DNA from: Polynucleobacter sp. JS-Mosq-20-D10
GTDB taxonomy: Bacteria; Pseudomonadota; Gammaproteobacteria; Burkholderiales; Burkholderiaceae
Direction: 5' to 3'
Length of the DNA: 64,000 nucleotides
NCBI RefSeq assembly: GCF_018687755.1
Contig: NZ_CP061305.1
Coordinates: forward strand, 1,487,099-1,551,098
Shown: in pieces, positions 1-6,429 of the stretch
Position numbering within the stretch: position 1 is the first letter of the stretch
How the letters are laid out: the number at the start of each line of letters is the position of its first letter
The notes under the pieces: model-generated
What the model saw: only the letters and a program-made list of their open reading frames with translations
What the model was told of the DNA's origin: nothing
Database searches by the model: none
Made by a program: the position numbers and the translations under genes

Positions 1-119
1 TCCTGATTGGCGTGATGCTCTTTGGTCTTGGTCTACTCGGCGAGTACATAGGTCGCATCTACCAGCAAGTTCGCGAGCGTCCACGCTATGTTGTGCAAAC
101 TGTTTTAGAGAAAAAATAA
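1..119 (+). CDS. arnC: C-terminal end of a membrane glycosyltransferase, probably ArnC (5' truncated by window edge)
   Basis: Only the last 38 codons are present, read from base 3 to the TAA at 117-119. They encode a hydrophobic helix (LIGVMLFGLGLLGEYIGR) followed by a basic cytoplasmic tail ending RPRYVVQTVLEKK. The GEYIGRIY...RPRY signature is typical of the C-terminus of polyisoprenyl-phosphate glycosyltransferases of the ArnC/GtrB/DPMS family. The arnA and arnD functions follow directly, so this is most likely ArnC, which transfers 4-deoxy-4-formamido-L-arabinose to undecaprenyl phosphate at the inner membrane. The next gene starts at the very next codon, in the same frame. Confidence 0.72.
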   Translation, partial: LIGVMLFGLGLLGEYIGRIYQQVRERPRYVVQTVLEKK

Positions 120-989
120 TTGCACGCAGTCGTCTTTGCTTATCACGATGTTGGCGTTAACTGCCTTAAGGCATTGCTGGGTGCAGGCATTCAGATTGAT
201 CTAGTCCTTACCCATCAAGATGATCCTCATGAGAATGTCTGGTTTGGAAGCGTTGCGAAACTGTGTGAGGATCAAAAAATTCCTTACATCACACCAGACG
301 CTAATCAGCTGATCGATCTCATACCGCAGCTTCAAAAGCTAGCACCTGATTACCTTTTTTCTTTTTACTACCGCCACATGATTCCAGCAGAACTCTTGGC
401 CTGCGCCAAGATTGGCGCCTTGAATATGCACGGCTCATTACTGCCAAAGTTCCGTGGACGGGCGCCCGTTAATTGGGCTATCTTGCACGGCGCAACAGAA
501 ACCGGTGCAACATTGCACATGATGGAAGTCAAACCGGATGCGGGTGACATTGTGGGACAGTCTGCCGTTTCGATTGGGCCCAATGAAACCGCCACCGATG
601 TCTTTGGCAAAGTCAGCCAGGCAGCCATCACGGTAATGAACCAGGTCCTGCCGGAGCTTGTTCTAGGTCACATCCCCAGAAAACCCAATAATCTGGCTCA
701 GGGAAGCTATTTTGGGGGCCGCAAGCCTGCTGATGGGCAAATTCTGTGGCATCAGACGGCTCAGCAGGTTCATAACCTCGTGAGAGCCGTTGCACCCCCT
801 TATCCAGGTGCTTTTACAGACTGGCAAGGTCAGCGCAGAATTGTGGCTCGGACCAGCCTAGAGGGCCCATTTCCGAGGCAGCTAGAACTTCAGGTTCCCG
901 GAATCCAAGTGGTTGATAATCAGGTATTCGGTGTATGTGGAGACCAAAAGGCGGTAGCGATACTGGACTGGTTCCCAGCAAATACTTAA
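120..989 (+). CDS. UDP-4-amino-4-deoxy-L-arabinose formyltransferase (stand-alone ArnA N-terminal domain)
   Basis: This 289-residue protein matches the formyltransferase half of ArnA. It would use 10-formyl-tetrahydrofolate to N-formylate UDP-L-Ara4N before lipid transfer in polymyxin-resistance modification of lipid A. The N-terminus HAVVFAYHDVG resembles the ArnA start. The formyltransferase catalytic triad is visible as Asn and His in ALNMHGSLLPKFRG (about residues 101-104) and Asp in VKPDAGDIVGQ (about residue 141). A C-terminal OB-like domain follows (about 205-289). The start is TTG, forced because the preceding codon is the arnC stop. Enteric ArnA is one fused protein of about 660 residues; here the two activities are separate genes. 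Confidence 0.85.
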   Translation: MHAVVFAYHDVGVNCLKALLGAGIQIDLVLTHQDDPHENVWFGSVAKLCEDQKIPYITPDANQLIDLIPQLQKLAPDYLFSFYYRHMIPAELLACAKIGALNMHGSLLPKFRGRAPVNWAILHGATETGATLHMMEVKPDAGDIVGQSAVSIGPNETATDVFGKVSQAAITVMNQVLPELVLGHIPRKPNNLAQGSYFGGRKPADGQILWHQTAQQVHNLVRAVAPPYPGAFTDWQGQRRIVARTSLEGPFPRQLELQVPGIQVVDNQVFGVCGDQKAVAILDWFPANT

Positions 990-1037
990 CAAATTACCAG
1001 TAGCACTTTTTAGATTAAAAAAAACGAGGCAGTAAAG

Positions 1038-2084
1038 ATGAAAAAAGTACTCATTCTTGGCGTAAACGGCTTTATTGGCCATCACCTTTCAAAGCGCATC
1101 CTGGAGACAACCGATTGGGATGTCTACGGCATGGATATGCAAAACGATCGCCTTGGTGATTTAGTAAGCCATCCTCGCATGCACTTTTTTGAAGGTGACA
1201 TCACCATCAATAAAGAATGGGTTGAGTATCACATCCGTAAATGCGATGTCATCTTGCCCTTGGTGGCAATTGCAACACCAGCAACTTATGTTCAGCAACC
1301 ATTAAAAGTATTTGAGCTCGACTTTGAAGCCAATTTACCAATCGTGCGCTCAGCAGTTAAATACAAAAAGCATTTGGTCTTTCCATCGACATCCGAAGTC
1401 TATGGCATGTGTGAAGACGGTGAGTTTGATCCCGCTAAGTCGAATATGGTTTATGGCCCAATCAACAAGCCACGCTGGATCTACGCTTGCTCTAAACAAT
1501 TGATGGATCGCGTGATCTGGGGTTACGGTATGGAAGGTTTGCGCTTCACTCTCTTTCGCCCATTTAACTGGATTGGCCCTGGACTAGATAGTATCTACAC
1601 CCCAAAAGAAGGCTCTTCCCGTGTCGTTACTCAGTTCTTGGGTCATATCGTTCGCGGCGAGCCCATCAACGTGGTTGATGGTGGCGCGCAAAAACGTGCC
1701 TTTACTTATGTTGATGATGGTATCGACGCCTTAATGCGCATCATCGATAACAAAGACGGTATTGCTGATGGCAAGATCTACAACATCGGCAATCCAAAGA
1801 ACAATCACTCTATTCGTGAGCTCGCCAATCAGATGCTCGATATCGCTCGCAGTATTCCTGAATACGCAAAGACAGCAAATGAAGTGAAGATAGTAGAAAC
1901 TACCTCTGGCGCTTATTACGGCGAAGGCTATCAGGACGTTCAGAACCGTGTTCCCGCAATTGACAACACGATGACTGAATTGGGCTGGAAGCCGACTATC
2001 AATATGAGTGATGCGCTGAAGAATATTTTTGAAGCCTATCGCCATGACGTAGAAAACGCACGTCATTTGGTTGATAAAGAATAA
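1038..2084 (+). CDS. arnA: UDP-glucuronic acid oxidative decarboxylase (ArnA C-terminal domain as a separate protein)
   Basis: This is a 348-residue short-chain dehydrogenase/reductase of the extended type. It starts with the NAD-binding motif GVNGFIGHHL (residues 8-17). It has the SDR catalytic Tyr-Lys pair in YACSKQ (near residue 150) preceded by STSEVYG. It corresponds to the decarboxylase half of ArnA, which converts UDP-glucuronate to UDP-4-keto-pentose, the first committed step of L-Ara4N synthesis. Features such as RWIYACSKQLMDRVIWGYG and FRPFNWIGPGLD are typical of ArnA rather than GalE. It lies 48 bp after the formyltransferase and 22 bp before arnD, in one operon. Confidence 0.9.
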   Translation: MKKVLILGVNGFIGHHLSKRILETTDWDVYGMDMQNDRLGDLVSHPRMHFFEGDITINKEWVEYHIRKCDVILPLVAIATPATYVQQPLKVFELDFEANLPIVRSAVKYKKHLVFPSTSEVYGMCEDGEFDPAKSNMVYGPINKPRWIYACSKQLMDRVIWGYGMEGLRFTLFRPFNWIGPGLDSIYTPKEGSSRVVTQFLGHIVRGEPINVVDGGAQKRAFTYVDDGIDALMRIIDNKDGIADGKIYNIGNPKNNHSIRELANQMLDIARSIPEYAKTANEVKIVETTSGAYYGEGYQDVQNRVPAIDNTMTELGWKPTINMSDALKNIFEAYRHDVENARHLVDKE

Positions 2085-2106
2085 GTGGAAGTAGATTTGA
2101 GGCTTC

Positions 2107-3024
2107 ATGGCTAAGATTGCACTCAAGGTAGATGTTGATACTCTGCGCGGGACCAAAGAAGGTGTTCCCAACCTAGCGCGGACGCTTGAACGCTTTGGCC
2201 TGAAAGCCACTTTCCTATTTAGCCTAGGCCCCGACCACACTGGCTGGGCGCTCAAGCGAGTCTTTAAGCCAGGCTTTCTAAAAAAAGTGAGTCGCACTTC
2301 CGTTGTTGAACACTACGGCATTAAGACTTTGCTATACGGCGTCCTACTTCCCGGTCCAGATATAGGCAAACAAGCTGCTACTGAAATGCGTGCCGTAGAT
2401 GCGGCTGGTCATGAGACCGGCATTCACACTTGGGATCACGTAGCTTGGCAAGATGCTGTGCGTCATCGCGATGCCCAATGGACTAAAGCGCAGATGCAAA
2501 AAAGCTGGGATCGTTTTGTAGAGATCTTTGGCCACCCACCAGTCACCTATGGTGCGGCTGGCTGGCAAATGAATGAGGCTGCTTTTGAGCAACTCGATCA
2601 ATGGGGCATTAAATATTCTTCCGATGGCAGAGCTGAGCCTAACTTGATTCCTTATCGTTTTGACCTGCCTTCTGGCAAAGCAAAGCACGTGCAATATCCA
2701 ACTACCCTACCAACTTTTGATGAGCTGATTGGAATAGATGATGCCGATGAATTTGGTGCTGTAAAGAAACTCCTAGAAATCACCCAAAGCAATCCAAATG
2801 ATCAGGTCTTCACCCTGCATGCAGAGCTTGAAGGTCAGAAGCTTCTACCCGCCTTTGAGCAGCTGTTGGCAGGCTGGTTAAATCAAGGACATGATCTAGT
2901 TACTATGGGTGAACTTCATCAATCTTGGGAAGCTACTAAGCAACTGGATAAAATAGCGGTGCAGCCAATCGCCTGGGGGGAAATACCCAATAGAAGTGGC
3001 GAACTCATTTTGCAAATGGCATAA
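2107..3024 (+). CDS. arnD: 4-deoxy-4-formamido-L-arabinose-phosphoundecaprenol deformylase
   Basis: This 305-residue NodB-type polysaccharide deacetylase fits ArnD, which removes the formyl group from undecaprenyl-phosphate-linked Ara4FN before ArnT transfers it to lipid A. The metal-binding Asp lies in KVDVDTLRGTKEG (residues 7-19). The His residues of the second NodB motif lie in HETGIHTWDHVAWQD (about residues 101-115). Its position after the arnA functions supports ArnD over a general chitooligosaccharide deacetylase. ArnT and the ArnEF flippase are not in the window, so the pathway cannot be shown complete here. Confidence 0.88.
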   Translation: MAKIALKVDVDTLRGTKEGVPNLARTLERFGLKATFLFSLGPDHTGWALKRVFKPGFLKKVSRTSVVEHYGIKTLLYGVLLPGPDIGKQAATEMRAVDAAGHETGIHTWDHVAWQDAVRHRDAQWTKAQMQKSWDRFVEIFGHPPVTYGAAGWQMNEAAFEQLDQWGIKYSSDGRAEPNLIPYRFDLPSGKAKHVQYPTTLPTFDELIGIDDADEFGAVKKLLEITQSNPNDQVFTLHAELEGQKLLPAFEQLLAGWLNQGHDLVTMGELHQSWEATKQLDKIAVQPIAWGEIPNRSGELILQMA

Positions 3025-3072
3025 GTTAGTCCAGAATACGTAATACATCAAGTTAAATAAGAGAGTCCTATC

Positions 3073-3540
3073 ATGACAGTAGAAATTGGTAAACCAATGC
3101 CCCAATGTGCAATCCCGGCAACATCAGGATTGACCTTTACCCCAGACTCAGCCAAAGGCAAAAAACTGGTTATCTACTTTTACCCAAAAGATATGACTCC
3201 AGGCTGCACCGCGGAGTCTGGTGAATTTCGGGACAACATTGATGCCTTCACTAAATCCAATACCTTGATCGTTGGTGTATCTCGGGATAGCATCAAGTCT
3301 CATGACAACTTCCGAAGCAAACTGGAGCTGCCATTCGAACTCGTTGCCGATACCGAAGAAACCCTGTGCCAGCTTTTTGGTGTCATGAAAATGAAGAATA
3401 TGTATGGCAAACAAGTTCGCGGCGTAGAGCGCAGCACCTTTCTATTTGACTCTTCAGGCAAACTGGTAAAAGAGTGGCGTGGCCTGAAGATTCCCGGTCA
3501 TGTGACAGAGGTATTACAAGCAGCCCAAGCAACTAAATAA
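3073..3540 (+). CDS. bcp: Peroxiredoxin of the Bcp/PrxQ type
   Basis: This 155-residue thiol peroxidase reduces hydrogen peroxide and organic peroxides using thioredoxin. The peroxidatic Cys is C45 in the context TPGCTAES. In E. coli Bcp a resolving Cys sits five residues later, but here that position is Gly50. The other candidate is C99 in ETLCQLFG, so the enzyme probably uses an alpha-3-type resolving Cys or acts as a 1-Cys enzyme. The ATG has GAGAG upstream. The gene follows arnD after 48 bp and could be co-transcribed. No strong terminator follows it, only a GGGCT/AGCCC hairpin without a T tract. Confidence 0.93.
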   Translation: MTVEIGKPMPQCAIPATSGLTFTPDSAKGKKLVIYFYPKDMTPGCTAESGEFRDNIDAFTKSNTLIVGVSRDSIKSHDNFRSKLELPFELVADTEETLCQLFGVMKMKNMYGKQVRGVERSTFLFDSSGKLVKEWRGLKIPGHVTEVLQAAQATK

Positions 3541-3567
3541 TTTTGTAATTAATTTAATCTGGGCTAC

Positions 3568-3595
3568 TTGCAAAGCCCAAAATTTGGGGTAAAGT
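3568..3595 (+). promoter_or_regulatory. Predicted sigma-70 promoter of the phoH leader RNA
   Basis: A -35-like TTGCAA (3568-3573) and a -10-like TAAAGT (3590-3595) are separated by 16 bp. The expected start is near 3601-3603, just before the structured segment. The call rests on motif match and position only. Confidence 0.45.
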
Positions 3596-3600
3596 AGTTC

Positions 3601-3761
3601 TTATGCACCGTAAACGACGGGAAAGTCTCACAATCCGTTTGACTCATCAGCCTGAATACTTAAGAGCAGGCTTGGTAAACAACCCCCGCCGTTTTACAGA
3701 TCGTTTTACACCCAGTTTCGCTATAAACCGTCAATGCAATCCGCTTGACGGTTTTTTCTTT
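3601..3761 (+). ncRNA. Candidate structured leader or small RNA upstream of phoH, ending in an intrinsic terminator
   Basis: About 160 nt lie between a predicted promoter and an intrinsic terminator and have clear pairing potential. A closing helix is possible between 3610-3621 (GTAAACGACGGG) and 3685-3697 (CCCGCCGTTTTAC). An inner stem pairs 3649-3654 (AGCCTG) with 3667-3672 (CAGGCT). The terminator follows at 3726-3757. I do not recognise a known riboswitch class, 6S RNA or SRP RNA. The segment could be a free small RNA, or an attenuating leader for phoH, whose Shine-Dalgarno sequence starts 6 nt after the T tract. A 54-codon ORF (3603-3767) also spans it but resembles nothing I know. Confidence 0.5.
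3726..3761 (+). terminator. Intrinsic terminator immediately before the phoH ribosome binding site
   Basis: A perfect 9-bp stem AACCGTCAA (3726-3734) / TTGACGGTT (3745-3753) with a 10-nt loop is followed by a T-rich tail (TTTTTTCTTTT). It ends only a few bases before AGGAGAG and the phoH ATG, so it must be bypassed for phoH expression from any upstream promoter. Confidence 0.8.
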
Positions 3762-3774
3762 TAGGAGAGTCTGC

Positions 3775-5451
3775 ATGCCATTGCCCCCAATCCCAACTCA
3801 AATTGCTGGCCAAGTAAAAATTCATAGCAAAGACACCCCGAATTTAAAGAAACGTCCTGCGCCAGTAAAAACTGTTGTGATGGAAAGCCATACGCCAGAT
3901 TGGGCAACAGATGCAGAGGAAGATCTTTCTGCTGCTGAAGTAGCACTTGAGAGAATCAAAAGTGATCACAACTCAGTAGTTGTGCGTAGTGCGCGCAGTG
4001 ATAACAAGATAGCGAATGTTCCCGAAAAACCAAAACGTATTATTCGTACCGGTCCACCAAGCCTATTTGTACTCGATACCAATGTATTGATGCATGATCC
4101 TAGCTCCCTGTTCCGCTTCTCTGAACATGATCTTTTCTTGCCGATGACCACTCTTGAGGAGCTGGACAACCATAAGAAGGGTATGACGGAGGTTGCTCGT
4201 AACGCCCGTACAGTAAGCCGCTCCTTAGATCAATTAGTAGCCGGCACTAGTGGCACATTAGATGAAGGCATCCCCCTGAATAAGCTTGGCAATCAAGATG
4301 TGTCTGGTCGACTCTTTTTCCAGACAAAGTTGACTACTCAAGCACTACCAGAAGGTTTGCCCGAAGGTAAGGGTGACAACCTCATCTTGGCAGTAGTCAG
4401 CGAGCTTCAAAAGACACGCAAAGGTCAAGAAGTTGTTCTGGTATCCAAGGATATCAATATGCGCATTAAGGCGCGCGCGCTTGGCTTACCTGCTGAAGAT
4501 TACTTCAACGACCAGGTTTTAGAAGATCGTGACTTAATGTATTCCGGAGTCATGGCATTACCAGCAGACTTTTGGCCAAAGCATGGCAAAGATATGGAGA
4601 GCTGGGCTGACGGCAAATCTGGAACGATGTTTTATCGCGTAACCGGCCCTTCAGTTCCCAGCATGTTAGTGAATGAGTTTGTCTATCAAGAAAACCCAGA
4701 TGGATCCACGCCGTTCTATGCACAAGTTAAAGAGATCAACGGCAAGACCGCCCTACTTCAAACTCTGCGGGACTTCTCTCACCAGAAAAATAATGTGTGG
4801 AGTGTGACAGCACGTAATCGCGAGCAGAACTTTGCTATGAATCTACTCATGAACCCAGATGTGGATTTCATCACATTACTGGGGCAAGCGGGTACTGGTA
4901 AAACTCTGCTGGCCTTAGCTGCCGGCTTAGAGCAAGTGTTGGATAGTAAGCGCTATAACGAGATCATTATTACCCGGGCTACCGTTCCTGTAGGTGAAGA
5001 TATTGGCTTTTTACCGGGCACTGAAGAAGAGAAGATGCAGCCTTGGATGGGTGCGTTTGATGACAACCTTGAGGTGCTGCAACGTAATGAAGACGGTAGC
5101 GCCGGAGAATGGGGTCGTGCTGCTACACAAGAATTAATTCGTTCACGCATTAAGGTAAAGAGTATGAACTTCATGCGCGGTAGAACTTTTGTCAGTAAGT
5201 TTGTGATTATTGATGAAGCGCAGAATTTAACTCCAAAGCAAATGAAAACCTTGGTTACTCGTGCGGGTCCAGGAACCAAGATTATTTGCTTGGGTAATAT
5301 TGCTCAGATCGACACACCTTACTTAACTGAAGGCTCTTCAGGTCTAACTTATGTGGTAGATCGCTTCAAAGGCTGGCGTCATGGTGGACATGTGACTCTG
5401 GCTCGCGGTGAGCGTTCACGTCTTGCGGATCATGCTGCTGACGCACTCTAA
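3775..5451 (+). CDS. PIN domain-PhoH family ATPase/ribonuclease (YlaK type)
   Basis: This 558-residue cytosolic protein joins an N-terminal PIN nuclease domain to a C-terminal PhoH P-loop ATPase domain. The PIN domain carries FVLDTNVLMHD (about residues 97-107) with further acidic residues in EELDNH and KGDNLIL. The ATPase domain has Walker A GQAGTGKT (about residue 370) and a Walker B-like IIDEAQN (about residue 480). Such fusions are described as RNA-unwinding ribonucleases. The ATG at 3775 is chosen because AGGAGAG precedes it; an in-frame TTG at 3745 falls within the terminator stem. The C-terminus overlaps the next gene. Confidence 0.9.
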   Translation: MPLPPIPTQIAGQVKIHSKDTPNLKKRPAPVKTVVMESHTPDWATDAEEDLSAAEVALERIKSDHNSVVVRSARSDNKIANVPEKPKRIIRTGPPSLFVLDTNVLMHDPSSLFRFSEHDLFLPMTTLEELDNHKKGMTEVARNARTVSRSLDQLVAGTSGTLDEGIPLNKLGNQDVSGRLFFQTKLTTQALPEGLPEGKGDNLILAVVSELQKTRKGQEVVLVSKDINMRIKARALGLPAEDYFNDQVLEDRDLMYSGVMALPADFWPKHGKDMESWADGKSGTMFYRVTGPSVPSMLVNEFVYQENPDGSTPFYAQVKEINGKTALLQTLRDFSHQKNNVWSVTARNREQNFAMNLLMNPDVDFITLLGQAGTGKTLLALAAGLEQVLDSKRYNEIIITRATVPVGEDIGFLPGTEEEKMQPWMGAFDDNLEVLQRNEDGSAGEWGRAATQELIRSRIKVKSMNFMRGRTFVSKFVIIDEAQNLTPKQMKTLVTRAGPGTKIICLGNIAQIDTPYLTEGSSGLTYVVDRFKGWRHGGHVTLARGERSRLADHAADAL

Positions 5452-5962
5452 GCAAACTTTTTCATGCCGCACTCTGATGGGGTGCGGCATTTTTATTTGC
5501 ACCCTTCTTTTGCTCACGGGCTGTAGTAGCTTTGGCTCCAAGAATAGTGCGGCTAAAGTTACCCAGTTCAAACAAGACACTAGCGTAGGTACCGAAGATA
5601 TCTCGATTGCTGCAGTGGGCTTAGTGGGCGTACCCTATCGCTATGGCGGCAATAATCCGGACGGGGGGTTTGATTGCAGTGGATTAATTGCTTATGTCTA
5701 TAACAAATCTGCAAACATCAAGTTGCCAAGGACTATTCAAGAAATGAGTAATCGAGGTCAAAGTGTAGACAGTGGTCCACCTGCACCCGGGGATCTCGTT
5801 TTCTTCAACACGACTGGCGCAAAGTATTCGCATGCTGGTATCTATGTAGGACAAGGTAGATTTGTCCACGCCCCAAGCGCTGGCGGAACTGTACGTCTGG
5901 AGTACATCACTACCCCCTATTGGGCAGCAAGGTTTACTGAGGCCAGAAGATTAACGCCTTAA
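5432..5962 (+). CDS. NlpC/P60 family cell-wall endopeptidase lipoprotein
   Basis: This is a lipoprotein of about 176 residues with a NlpC/P60 cysteine peptidase domain, as in Spr/MepS, which cleave peptidoglycan cross-link peptides in the periplasm. A hydrophobic segment ends in the lipobox LLTGC. Catalytic residues visible are Cys in FDCSGL (about residue 81), His in HAGIYVG and His in FVHAPS. The start is uncertain: ATG 5432 gives a basic n-region but overlaps phoH by 20 bp, while ATG 5477 gives a minimal signal peptide without positive charge. I prefer 5432. The phoH terminator hairpin lies inside the 5' end of this gene. Confidence 0.85.
   Translation: MLLTHSKQTFSCRTLMGCGIFICTLLLLTGCSSFGSKNSAAKVTQFKQDTSVGTEDISIAAVGLVGVPYRYGGNNPDGGFDCSGLIAYVYNKSANIKLPRTIQEMSNRGQSVDSGPPAPGDLVFFNTTGAKYSHAGIYVGQGRFVHAPSAGGTVRLEYITTPYWAARFTEARRLTP
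5464..5494 (+). terminator. phoH intrinsic terminator, embedded in the 5' end of the NlpC/P60 gene
   Basis: A perfect 9-bp stem ATGCCGCAC (5464-5472) / GTGCGGCAT (5482-5490) is followed by TTTTT. It begins 13 bp after the phoH stop. The alternative ATG 5477 of the lipoprotein gene lies in the loop, and ATG 5432 lies upstream, so the terminator is within the coding region of the downstream gene. Confidence 0.75.
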
Positions 5963-6025
5963 TTATTAGCCTTTCGGCGGATAGCATTAATACCGTATTC
6001 CCAAAACACTAAATATTGTTTACAT

Positions 6026-6054
6026 TTGCAAGTAGAACAATTAGTTCTTTAGAT
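6026..6054 (+). promoter_or_regulatory. Predicted promoter with an internal 15-bp dyad, upstream of the PsiF-like gene
   Basis: TTGCAA (6026-6031) and TTAGAT (6049-6054) are spaced by 17 bp. The spacer contains the dyad AGAACAATTAGTTCT (6034-6048), two perfect 5-bp half sites around AATTA, well placed for a repressor operator. No canonical Pho box is seen. Confidence 0.45.
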
Positions 6055-6076
6055 TACTCATTTGGGAGTCACTCGT

Positions 6077-6343
6077 ATGAAGAAAATCATTATCGCCTTA
6101 AGTGTTGCATTCAGCTTTGCAATTCCGTCCCTTGCTTTCGCAGATCAAGCAGCTTGTGAAGCTAAGGCAGTTAGCAAAGAAGGTAAACCGCTTTATGGGG
6201 CAGCTAAAGACGCCTCAATCAAGAAATGCATGGGGGATGCCAAGCCCAATGATTGTGAAGAAAAGGCAGTAAGCAAAGATGGCAAGCCGCTCTATGGCGC
6301 CGCCAAAGCTGCATCTATTAAGAAGTGCGAAGGCGGAAAGTAA
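6077..6343 (+). CDS. Small exported PsiF-repeat protein
   Basis: This protein of 88 residues has a clear Sec signal peptide (MKKIIIALSVAFSFAIPSLAFA) followed by two near-identical repeats of about 32 residues. Each repeat has the pattern C-x3-AVSK-x-GKPLYGAAK-x-ASIKKC. This Cys/Lys-rich repeat resembles the PsiF repeat family (phosphate-starvation-inducible protein of enterics), whose molecular role is not established. The ATG at 6077 is chosen over an upstream TTG (6062) because it gives a normal signal peptide with GGGAG upstream. The gene is monocistronic, between the NlpC/P60 gene and a bidirectional terminator. Confidence 0.8.
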   Translation: MKKIIIALSVAFSFAIPSLAFADQAACEAKAVSKEGKPLYGAAKDASIKKCMGDAKPNDCEEKAVSKDGKPLYGAAKAASIKKCEGGK

Positions 6344-6362
6344 ATGCCTTTCGCATCAAGTT

Positions 6363-6391
6363 AAAAAGCCTCGCAATTGCGAGGCTTTTTT
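6363..6391. terminator. Bidirectional intrinsic terminator between the PsiF-like gene and dnaB
   Basis: The perfect palindrome AAAAAGCCTCGC-AATT-GCGAGGCTTTTT (6363-6390) has T tracts on both strands, serving the convergent PsiF-like gene (+) and the rpsF-dnaB operon (-). Confidence 0.9.
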
Positions 6392-6429
6392 AATTCTTCA
6401 CTATGATGGCTTTTACTTCTTGCTTTGAA

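Noticed and set aside
3601..3761. 6S, SRP RNA, or cobalamin, TPP, glycine or c-di-GMP riboswitch for the phoH leader
   Set aside because: None of the sequence signatures I know for these classes is present; it was kept only as an unassigned structured RNA.
3603..3767. 54-codon frame starting MHRKRRESL upstream of phoH
   Set aside because: It spans the paired segments and ends in the terminator; the predicted promoter leaves no room for a ribosome binding site. A leader peptide is not excluded but is unsupported.
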